Shown here piece after piece: positions 20,281 through 26,975 of a stretch of DNA of 26,975 nucleotides. The notes beneath the pieces were generated by a model. That model ran no database searches. It had not been told where the DNA came from and saw only the letters and a list, made by a program, of their open reading frames with translations. Source of the stretch: CAZPRQ01 sp964589415 (GTDB taxonomy: Bacteria; Patescibacteriota; Doudnabacteria; UBA920); contig CAZPRQ010000014.1 of the NCBI GenBank assembly GCA_964589415.1, positions 1 to 26,975 of the forward strand, written 5' to 3'. The position numbers and the translations under genes are program-made. The stretch's first letter is position 1. Each line of letters begins with the position of its first letter.

Positions 20281-20533
20281 AAAAAGTATTGTACCTATTA
20301 TACCTCCTGAATGTTTTGTATCTCAATATTACTTCTTAACATATATTTTGTCAATATATTTTCTACAAATTATTACTATTCTTAAAATTACCTATAAATA
20401 TAAGTAATTTCAACTAAATAAGTATAACTATACTTTCTACAAAATATACTTATCCACAATGCTTGTTTCCTTAATCTACTAATATAAACATTTAATTATT
20501 GATTTCTGCGCTAACATAAAACTGCAAATAAAT
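20281..20533. other. AT-rich spacer without a recognised gene
   Basis: Very AT-rich, with many TATA-like strings and no open frame with a ribosome site. I see no hairpin of note before the terminator at 20534-20560. Confidence 0.6.
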
Positions 20534-20560
20534 ACAAGGCCCCTAATTTAGGGACCTTGT
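20534..20560 (-). terminator. Terminator of the giant surface protein gene
   Basis: ACAAGG pairs with CCTTGT and the inner CCCTAA with TTAGGG, lying 17 bp past the stop codon. The following bases are AT-rich rather than a pure T-run. Confidence 0.65.
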
Positions 20561-20577
20561 AAATATAAATACTATGT

Positions 20578-23500
20578 TTATTCCACTACGCGCATAGAGA
20601 CAAACTCCCCCATAGGCAGTGCCATATCCGCGGCATTTGCCGGCACTACCGCGGAAAAGTCGTTATCTTTATGCCAGGAATTATATACCGCCAAAGAAGG
20701 GTAGGCGTGCAAAACCGAATTATTGTCTATCCAATAGACTGTGCCGTTTTTATTAATATCCGTGCCCGGCAAATGAGCTTTGGTGGCAACACTCACTTCC
20801 TCGGCTTTGGGCAAGGCTTGCAGTTCCGGGTTAGTCACTATTAAGACCGAAGAAAACTTATGGCCCAACGCGGTAAACACGGCCGCGGAAGTAAAAGCAT
20901 ACCTTTTCCCGTTGCTAATTAAGTACACAGTCGGGTCTTCCTTGCTCTTTACCAAAGAACCGTCATAAGGCAGTAAAAGCGAGCCGGAAGGCAGTCCTGC
21001 GTCGGCTGCGGAAGCGGGTTTGGCATCTTTAAATTCAAAACCGTAAGACGCGAGCATACCAGGATTAGTAACGCCTTGTTTTATTCCCTGCTTAATTACA
21101 TAAAATGTTCCGCGTTCATTAATAAGTCTCATATTGAGAACGCTTCGGGATTGTGAACCGGCGTTTCCACTTGCCAAAGGAGCAGGTGGAATAAACACAA
21201 TTGCTGAAGAGCCACCACCGCCTCCAGATGAACCGCCGCCTGCACCGCCTCCGGAACCTGAATTACTTCCGCCCGAAGAACCTCCGGCCGGAGAACCGCT
21301 GCCAGTCGCCGGCGGAGCAGAGGTCGCGGCAGGAGGAATTTGCTCAGGGGTAGATGTACTCGCGGGAGAAGAGACTACCGGTAAAGCTAAAGTCTTAAAA
21401 ATAAAATTTCCGGTTTGGCTCGAAAGACCATTTGCAGCCACTGACCTTACCCGAAAATTATATTGGGTATTTGGGGATAAATTTACAAGCTGCACGCTAT
21501 GGCTGGTACTTTTCACCGCATCATTTAACAAAGCTGACTGGGATCCGTAATTTGTCGTTAAACCGAAATCAACCTGGCCGTTTGTGGCAACGTCAGTACT
21601 CCAGGAAATATTTGAAGTGGTGGCTGTAATGTTACTGCCGGTTAAATTGGAAATTACCGGAGCCGTCGGAGTCTGGGCCGGAGGAGTAGTTTGCGCGGGC
21701 GGAGTAGTCTGCCCGGATCCCGAAGACGGCGAAGCGTTGTACAAAGCCGTGATATCGCCGGTACTTAGAGCGGAATTGAAGATTTTTATATCATCCAACT
21801 CCCCGGTAAAGTAAGCGCCATAGCCATAATCAACCGGTGCGGTTCGGCCCACGGCCAGTGCGGTGCTGTTGGGCGCGGCGACAACCGCGCGAGCCGCGCT
21901 TGAAGACTGCGCGCCGTCTATGTAGAAAGTTACTCCTTGACCGAGCTTTATAACCGCGGCCACGTGGTGCCACTGATTGTCATTAATGATTTTACCGGTA
22001 TCTGTAATGCTCCGAAGCGAGACATCGTAAATATTACTTAAGTTGTTTCCTCCCAAACGCAAAGCCAAATGGCCGTTGGCGGTTGTCCAAAGTAAATAGC
22101 CGGATTCATAGCCGCCTAAATCGTATTTGCCTAAAATAGTTTCCGTGCGGGCGGTGTTGGAAGTTTTTACCCAGGCTGAAAGGGTGAGGTCGGAAACCAA
22201 ATCTACGGCCGAAATATTTCCGGCGCTGCCAAAACTGGCACTACCGTTAAGACTGCCGGCTTGGCTAAATTTCCCTGTATTTTGTCCAATGGATGTTAAA
22301 ACCAAAGGACGGTTATTGCCGGATTTGTCAGCTAAAGTATTTCCGCTTGTATCGCTTGAGTCAAAAGTCCAGTGCGCAGCCGCGCCGGACGTTTGACTGG
22401 CTGGTGGAGGCGTCGGAGCGGGAGGATTACTTGGAGCGGGGGCGGCCAAAGAAAAAGTTTTTGGAGAACCGGAAAGCTGTATATTGCTTGCGCCAGAAGA
22501 ATCGCTTAAATCTATCGCCCAGACCCAAGCTTGGTGCGACTTGCCGTCCTGGAAAGAAGCCGGCAATTGGTAATTAAACGCGTGGGCGCCCACGTCGCTT
22601 CGGGTGTCTGCCGCTTGGATTACCACAGGGCTTGCGCCGGCAGTGCCCGCGTTTTTATCTATGTAAATATGGACTTGTACGGGCAAAGAGAGATTGTCCG
22701 GATCTCTGGCCCAGCCGTATATTTTCCCCGCCTGATCAACCCCGTCAAGTGAACCTGTCGGCTTTTGGTTAGCCGGCGGAGTGGGAGCCGGAGGGGGCGT
22801 GGTAGCAACGGAATTTTTCACGGAAAAACTTACGGCGGGTGAATTGGTTACATTACCGACCACGTCCTGGGCGCGAGCCGAAACAGTATGAGTGCCGTCG
22901 GCCACCACCCGGGAATCAAACGGCACGACATAAACATTGCCGGCCGGCGGCTCCGTATAATTGCTGCCGAATTTTATGCCGTCAATTAAAAAGTAAAAGG
23001 AGGTAACTTTTACGTTATCTGTCGCCGAGGCTTTCAAATCAATACTGCCGGAAACGTTTTGGCCGCTCGTAGGCTGCTGCAAAGTTATGCTTGGCGCCTG
23101 AGTGTCGCCTGAGGCCGGAGGCGTTGTCGGTTGGCTTACGCTGTCCGTGGGAGCAAAGCCCTGATCATTGGTGATTAAGATTTTATCTATTTTAGCGCCG
23201 ACTTCGCGGCCGCGCAGGTTAAGAGTATGCGAACCGGCTGTTAAATTAAACAGTCTGGGGTTTAAAGTTAGGGGCGAACCGCCGCCGCGGCCGTTGACTT
23301 TTATCCATTGCCAATTCGGTGACCATTTATTTTCCGCCATATCAAACACGTCTTCACCGGCTCCGTCCATGGAAACATAAATCGAATCCTGGCTCGCGCT
23401 TGGGGCCATTAGGCGCATCCATAACACATAAGCGCCGGCGCCGGATACACTAAAGCCGTAATTGGTTCCGCCCGAATCAGCCGTTGGAGAAGCAATGTAT

Positions 23501-25542
23501 TGACCTCCGGAAGCTCCCGAGTCGCTTGACGCGGACATTGGCGCTGAAAGCGTGCCGCTTTCAGCTTCATAATATTGATACACTGCGTTAGCCGGGGCAG
23601 GAGGCGGAGTGGAAGGCGCGGATACCGAAAAACCAATGCTATAATCGTCGGTATTGGTATTGCCTAACGGGTCTCTGCAGCGCACGTAATAGGTGTAGGA
23701 TGTACCGTCGGTCAGTCCCGAAACCGTAGCAAAATGGCTAAGGCTACCGGTAGTAGCAAAAACGTTCGGCATGGAGTCATAAGCCAATCCGGCGGAAGCG
23801 GAATATTTGCAGGTAGCCGCTTCATTGGTGGAAATGGAAAGAGTGGCCGAAGTTGTACCGGAATTTATTTTACCGGAAGGAGAACCGGCAAAACGGCTCG
23901 GCGGTAGAGTGTCAACTGTGGCAGGCGGAAGCAATACCGCGCCGCCGCCTCCTGCGAGCCTTACAATAAACGCGTTAAATTCGGAAGAAGTATGCTTGGG
24001 TTGGGGCGAAGCTACCGGCGCGGCTATGGCCGTGAGATTCATAGGGAAAGACACACTGCCGCCGCTATATGTTCCGCTTAAAATTACGGGACCAAAATAA
24101 TTTTGTGAATCACGGACTTCATACTGGTCGCCCGGCTTAAGCACGCTTGATAAATCCACGCTTACGCTATTTTGCTTGTCCCAATTGAAAATTGTAACAT
24201 GCGCGCGGCCGGTTTCGTATTTGGAAGGCCTCACAAATACTTTTACGCCGGTAGGAAAAGCGGAATAATTTTGGCTGCCGGCATCGCCGTAAGCCGCCTT
24301 CCAACAAGTCGCAAAGTCGCAATACCCGCCTCCGCCACTGTTTGAAAAATTGCCCGGACCATAATATTGGTTATTGGACATCTGCACATTCTGATTGTTT
24401 ATCTGAAAATCCGCGGCAGATACGTTGCCGATTATTTTCCACCACTGATCTTTGGAAATAAACACATTACCCGAAACTTCACCCCCGTTGGTATTGGCAA
24501 GCTGAAAAACCGCATTTTGGCCGTGCAGATAATTGTTGCGAAATACCAAATTACTGCCCGTCTCCACGCCTTGATAAATGCTAAACCGGCTGCCCCGTCC
24601 GTCATAAGACATATTTTCTTCAAAGTCGTAATTCTTTAGGCCGCGGCCGGTGGCGGCAAAAAAACTGTCAGCGGAATTTCCCCACAATGCGCCGTTTAAA
24701 AATGAAGTGTTTCCAAGAACCCTGTAATTTACAACCGCCGTATTTGGGTCGCCGCTGCTGTAAGTCTGTACGCCCTCGTTCCAGCCGCCCCAGACAATAT
24801 TGTCTGTGATCTCTTTGTACGCGCCGGTTTTGGCTACGTTTTGGCTATAAATACCGTGATAAATGCCGCGATTTTCCGCACTGCTGAAATCGCCGGTAAA
24901 ATAAACTAAGTTGCCGTAGAATTCATTGCCTTCGCTACCCCGCCAGCCGCCAATGCCGTTGGCCGAACAATCATGCAAAACCAAATGAATAAACTTATCT
25001 CCATAAACGGGGTTATTCAAATCATAATTCACCCCCGGATTTGTGGAGATGCATTCAACATAGCGAATGCCGCTTCTGGATTTGGATTGCCAAATTTCAA
25101 AATCCATATACCACGTGTAGGACGACTTGGTGTTAATGGATCCGTCTATGGTAACCCTTTTACCCGGCTCGCCGCGCACTTTAATGGGATTTTGGGCTGT
25201 GCCTTTTAGTTTGGAATAAAATACCCAGTTATTGATTGAGTAAGACCCGGCCAAAAGCCAAATGGTGTCACCGGGCTGGACTTGAGCCGGATGGTTAAGC
25301 GCGGTCTGCAAATCCCACGGGCGCGACTGCGATCCGTCGCCGGTGGAAGTACCGGTTGGCGATACATACCACTGGTTGCCGGTAACAGCTCCGAGCACCT
25401 TGCTGCCGGTTTGATAATTTAAAATCTCCTCATAGGTAAGGGCTGAAACACCCAAAGGTAAAATTGAAACTGCCAAAAAATTGCCTAAAATTAATAAATA
25501 AAAAAATTTGAACATTTTTCCGGTAAATTTATTTTTTTCCAT
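20578..25542 (-). CDS. Giant secreted mosaic protein with beta-helix, CBM-like, LamG and FN3-like domains
   Basis: About 1654 residues from the ATG at 25542; the frame is open further but only the part after MEKNKFTGK is credible. An N-terminal signal or anchor helix (FFYLLILGNFLAVSILPLG) is followed by a right-handed parallel beta-helix (about 56-500, starting WYVSPTGTSTGDGSQSRPW) resembling pectate-lyase-like proteins. Next come a CBM6/35-like domain (about 655-790, YYEAESGTL), an Ig-like Big domain (about 812-910), a GWARDPDN module (about 926-1030), LamG (about 1054-1270, HWTFDSSD), an FN3-like domain (about 1290-1385), a Gly/Ser linker, and three C-terminal repeats (about 1470-1654: TFYVIKQGIKQ, TVYLISNGKRYAF, TVYWIDNNSVL) of a type I associate with CPR surface proteins. 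Pro/Thr linkers join the modules. It probably binds or cleaves extracellular polysaccharide or mediates attachment. Confidence 0.88.
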   Translation of the reverse strand: MEKNKFTGKMFKFFYLLILGNFLAVSILPLGVSALTYEEILNYQTGSKVLGAVTGNQWYVSPTGTSTGDGSQSRPWDLQTALNHPAQVQPGDTIWLLAGSYSINNWVFYSKLKGTAQNPIKVRGEPGKRVTIDGSINTKSSYTWYMDFEIWQSKSRSGIRYVECISTNPGVNYDLNNPVYGDKFIHLVLHDCSANGIGGWRGSEGNEFYGNLVYFTGDFSSAENRGIYHGIYSQNVAKTGAYKEITDNIVWGGWNEGVQTYSSGDPNTAVVNYRVLGNTSFLNGALWGNSADSFFAATGRGLKNYDFEENMSYDGRGSRFSIYQGVETGSNLVFRNNYLHGQNAVFQLANTNGGEVSGNVFISKDQWWKIIGNVSAADFQINNQNVQMSNNQYYGPGNFSNSGGGGYCDFATCWKAAYGDAGSQNYSAFPTGVKVFVRPSKYETGRAHVTIFNWDKQNSVSVDLSSVLKPGDQYEVRDSQNYFGPVILSGTYSGGSVSFPMNLTAIAAPVASPQPKHTSSEFNAFIVRLAGGGGAVLLPPATVDTLPPSRFAGSPSGKINSGTTSATLSISTNEAATCKYSASAGLAYDSMPNVFATTGSLSHFATVSGLTDGTSYTYYVRCRDPLGNTNTDDYSIGFSVSAPSTPPPAPANAVYQYYEAESGTLSAPMSASSDSGASGGQYIASPTADSGGTNYGFSVSGAGAYVLWMRLMAPSASQDSIYVSMDGAGEDVFDMAENKWSPNWQWIKVNGRGGGSPLTLNPRLFNLTAGSHTLNLRGREVGAKIDKILITNDQGFAPTDSVSQPTTPPASGDTQAPSITLQQPTSGQNVSGSIDLKASATDNVKVTSFYFLIDGIKFGSNYTEPPAGNVYVVPFDSRVVADGTHTVSARAQDVVGNVTNSPAVSFSVKNSVATTPPPAPTPPANQKPTGSLDGVDQAGKIYGWARDPDNLSLPVQVHIYIDKNAGTAGASPVVIQAADTRSDVGAHAFNYQLPASFQDGKSHQAWVWAIDLSDSSGASNIQLSGSPKTFSLAAPAPSNPPAPTPPPASQTSGAAAHWTFDSSDTSGNTLADKSGNNRPLVLTSIGQNTGKFSQAGSLNGSASFGSAGNISAVDLVSDLTLSAWVKTSNTARTETILGKYDLGGYESGYLLWTTANGHLALRLGGNNLSNIYDVSLRSITDTGKIINDNQWHHVAAVIKLGQGVTFYIDGAQSSSAARAVVAAPNSTALAVGRTAPVDYGYGAYFTGELDDIKIFNSALSTGDITALYNASPSSGSGQTTPPAQTTPPAQTPTAPVISNLTGSNITATTSNISWSTDVATNGQVDFGLTTNYGSQSALLNDAVKSTSHSVQLVNLSPNTQYNFRVRSVAANGLSSQTGNFIFKTLALPVVSSPASTSTPEQIPPAATSAPPATGSGSPAGGSSGGSNSGSGGGAGGGSSGGGGGSSAIVFIPPAPLASGNAGSQSRSVLNMRLINERGTFYVIKQGIKQGVTNPGMLASYGFEFKDAKPASAADAGLPSGSLLLPYDGSLVKSKEDPTVYLISNGKRYAFTSAAVFTALGHKFSSVLIVTNPELQALPKAEEVSVATKAHLPGTDINKNGTVYWIDNNSVLHAYPSLAVYNSWHKDNDFSAVVPANAADMALPMGEFVSMRVVE

Positions 25543-25612
25543 ACGGTTATTTTTAATTTTCGCCCTAATTATATGCTCATAGATTCCCTGTGTCAAAGCA
25601 CAACCTTCATTA

Positions 25613-26149
25613 TTACATTTTTTTGTATATGTAAAAATGATGGTCGTTTGGCATCTTATGCAAAACGTTTGGCTTAAGTGCGGGAAAGGGGAAATCCCGC
25701 ACAATAGCAACAGATCCGGATTTTGTTTCCCTTAAAAATTTTTCTTCCATTTTTTTCATAAGCGGAGGGTACAAATAGCAATAAATAACAGTAGCTTCAT
25801 GCCAAGGTTCTTTAAAAAAATCTTTATTGAAAAATTGTGCTTTGGATTTTATAATTTTTGCCTTAAATTTAGCATACCAATATGTCCAGCCGGTTAACTC
25901 AAAACCCACAGACTTCGCGCCGGAAAGTTTTTCAACTAAAAAAACAACCCGGCCGTTTCCGCTGCCAAGTTCATAAAATACATCCTTTTCCGAAATGTTT
26001 AGTTCCCTCACAATAAATTCAATGTCATTCTTTGGGCTTGGCACAAATGGAACCCGAGTCCTTACAAAACCTATAAACGCGCTAGTCACCCAATACATTA
26101 AAAACAATGCCCAAATCAGCAACAATACTGCTACAGTATTTATAATCAT
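25613..26149 (-). CDS. Membrane-anchored class I methyltransferase
   Basis: A 178-residue protein with an N-terminal membrane helix (residues 2-25, IINTVAVLLLIWALFLMYWV) and a SAM-binding core: VFYELGSGNGRVVFLVEK (motif I), SVGFELTGWTYWYAKFKA (acidic post-I), and ATVIYCYLYPPLMKKMEEKFL. It resembles small class I methyltransferases of the Dot1/Methyltransf_31 type; the substrate is unknown. TATACT lies just upstream of the ATG at 26149, leaving a very short leader. It ends about 70 bp before the giant protein start on the same strand, so the two may be co-transcribed. Confidence 0.82.
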   Translation of the reverse strand: MIINTVAVLLLIWALFLMYWVTSAFIGFVRTRVPFVPSPKNDIEFIVRELNISEKDVFYELGSGNGRVVFLVEKLSGAKSVGFELTGWTYWYAKFKAKIIKSKAQFFNKDFFKEPWHEATVIYCYLYPPLMKKMEEKFLRETKSGSVAIVRDFPFPALKPNVLHKMPNDHHFYIYKKM

Positions 26150-26234
26150 GTTCCCAGTATAACAAAAAGGTCAAGTAAACAAAATATAGGGCAAGATTTA
26201 CCCTTAATTAAACCTTAAAATCAACATTTAATAC

Positions 26235-26266
26235 AAAAAAAGCCCGACTTTTAAGTCGGGACTTTT
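26235..26266. terminator. rRNA operon terminator
   Basis: CCCGACTT pairs with AAGTCGGG around TT, flanked by A- and T-runs so it works on both strands. It lies just beyond the 5S 3' end. Confidence 0.9.
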
Positions 26267-26273
26267 TATAAAC

Positions 26274-26384
26274 GGGCAGCTACCTACTTTTGCATCCCTA
26301 AAAAGGGAACTATCATCGGCACAAGCGGTTTTGACTTCTGAGTTCGGGATGGGATCAGGTCGTACCCCGCCGTAAATGCCACCC
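26274..26384 (-). rRNA. rrf: 5S ribosomal RNA
   Basis: About 111 nt. The minus strand holds the conserved 5S core GATCCCATCCCGAACTCAG followed by AAACCGCTTGTGCCGATGAT and GGTAGCT. The ends pair (GGGTGGC with GCTGCCC, two wobble pairs). It lies downstream of the 23S gene on the same strand and before the terminator at 26235-26266. Confidence 0.92.
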
Positions 26385-26510
26385 TCGTTGTCCCATTTTA
26401 CTTAACGCATAAAATATAAATTTACACGCTCCGTAAAATGCCTATTTCCAAAAATTACAACCCGTAACTTTTTGAATCTCGTCCCTTATGGAAAAACAAC
26501 GAGGGAACAC

Positions 26511-26612
26511 TTACTTAAATATATTTATTATTGGGTTTGAAAGAACATAGAATGCGCCAAAAACCGCTAAAACTGCCACTACTACTGCGCATACCTTTAA
26601 AGAATGTTTCAT
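26511..26612 (-). CDS. Candidate 33-residue single-TM peptide in the rRNA spacer
   Basis: A minus-strand ATG at 26612 opens 33 codons ending TAA. The peptide starts MKHSLKVCAVVVAVLAVFG and continues AFYVLSNPIINIF, giving one continuous hydrophobic helix with a positive N-terminus. It lies between the 23S and 5S genes on the same strand. No clear Shine-Dalgarno is present, so translation is uncertain. The other parts of the spacer (26385-26510, 26613-26726) hold a long inverted repeat (26617-26694) and nothing else I can support. Confidence 0.4.
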   Translation of the reverse strand: MKHSLKVCAVVVAVLAVFGAFYVLSNPIINIFK

Positions 26613-26616
26613 GTAT

Positions 26617-26694
26617 ATTCACGGATACACGGACAACACGGAAATTTCAAAAAAATAATCTTAAAAATCAATGAAATCCGAGTATCCGTGAATT
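26617..26694 (-). repeat. Inverted repeat in the 23S-5S spacer
   Basis: ATTCACGGATAC pairs with GTATCCGTGAAT, extended by CGG/CCG after one A-A mismatch. It closes a large AT-rich loop and may be an rRNA processing stem near the 23S 3' end. Confidence 0.55.
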
Positions 26695-26726
26695 TACTAT
26701 CACAAATTGCTAGTCAAAAGAGAAAT

Positions 26727-26975
26727 TATAACTTTCGGTTGATTAGTACTGCTCGGCTGAACACATTACTGCGCTTACACCTGCAGCCTATAGAAACCAG
26801 TGAACAGTGATTAGTGTTTAGTGAATAGTATTGCTACTACTCACTGCCCACTGCACACTAAACACTAGTTTGAATTACGGGGTAGTCTTCCCCGAACCTT
26901 TCGTCCCGATAAATCGGGACAACGAAACCTAGTTTTGTGGACGGCTTCACGCTTATATGCCTTCAGCGCTTATCC
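26727..26975 (-). rRNA. rrl: 23S ribosomal RNA, 3' end (partial)
   Basis: The minus strand enters with GGATAAGCGCTGAAGGCATA and TAAGCGTGAAGCC, and closes with GGTGTAAGCGCAGTAATGTG, TTCAGCCGAGCAGTACTAAT and CAACCGAAAG, all landmarks of the bacterial 23S 3' end. The gene continues beyond the window. The exact 3' end is approximate. An extra hairpin of heptamer repeats (26798-26868) is inserted just before the conserved ATAGGCTGCAGGTGTAAGC segment. Confidence 0.93.
26798..26868. repeat. Heptamer-repeat hairpin inserted in 23S rRNA
   Basis: On the plus strand AGTGAAC, AGTGATT, AGTGTTT and AGTGAAT run into a short loop and then CTACTCA, CTGCCCA, CTGCACA and CTAAACA, so four degenerate heptamers face four inverted ones and fold into one stem. 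The units match those inside endoQ (17101-17135). Confidence 0.8.

Noticed and set aside
21134..21550. Plus-strand frame with Pro/Glu-rich translation
   Set aside because: It is the mirror of the Gly/Ser-rich linker of the giant protein.
25543..25710. N-terminal extension of the giant protein overlapping the methyltransferase
   Set aside because: It would place 56 unrelated residues before the signal peptide and overlaps the methyltransferase gene in another frame.

Overview
This window looks like a chromosomal segment of a Candidate Phyla Radiation (Patescibacteria, Parcubacteria-like) bacterium. The evidence is the gene style: a pyruvate kinase with no C-terminal domain, a stand-alone GlmU-type nucleotidyltransferase, archaeal-type EndoQ and TrmB-family regulators, several ~85-residue GIY-YIG proteins, a huge secreted mosaic protein ending in short 'YxIxNGxKyxF' repeats, a tRNA split by a group I intron, and many short GC-rich hairpins in spacers, structural RNAs and even inside genes. 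The lineage is inferred from these traits; no 16S is present. Nothing in the frames requires a reassigned stop codon.

Region 1 (1-6260) is accessory. It holds an unrecognised 748-residue gene (221-2467), a TTG-started SAM methyltransferase with a small partner gene (2896-3923), a small Lys/Ala-rich protein (4052-4186), and an AT-rich three-gene operon (4409-5895). That operon begins with a SocA/Panacea-type antitoxin, which makes it a probable toxin-antitoxin locus with an unrecognised toxin. A 111-bp direct repeat (2579-2689 and 6141-6251) brackets the last three units.

Region 2 (6276-8546) is centred on a minus-strand tRNA-Asn (GUU) gene whose anticodon is interrupted by a ~325-nt group I intron. 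GIY-YIG genes lie on both sides, and tRNA-like debris and a cluster of palindromes lie upstream. An unrecognised 263-residue gene follows on the plus strand.

Region 3 (8606-13082) is core information processing on the minus strand: dnaG, then rpoD, then a small independent unit (9734-9823), then sua5 (tsaC).

Region 4 (13262-13788) has a third GIY-YIG gene lying between a 31-bp duplicate of the tRNA-Ser 5' end and the intact tRNA-Ser (GGA).

Region 5 (13995-20039) carries a small membrane protein with a structured leader, two TrmB-like regulators, a 107-residue orphan, pyruvate kinase with a perfect operator-like palindrome at its promoter, EndoQ with a GlmU-like gene, and a 46-residue zinc-ribbon protein.

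Region 6 (20136-26975) has a 145-nt rod-shaped RNA candidate, the 1654-residue surface protein, a membrane-anchored methyltransferase, and the 5S and 3' 23S rRNA genes. The 23S carries a heptamer-repeat hairpin of the same type found inside endoQ.

The strongest candidates for something new are the repeated layout 'tRNA 5' fragment, GIY-YIG gene, intact tRNA' seen at two different tRNAs, the intron inside the tRNA-Asn anticodon, and the unknown Panacea-neutralised toxin. No search or folding program was run; every structure was paired by eye.
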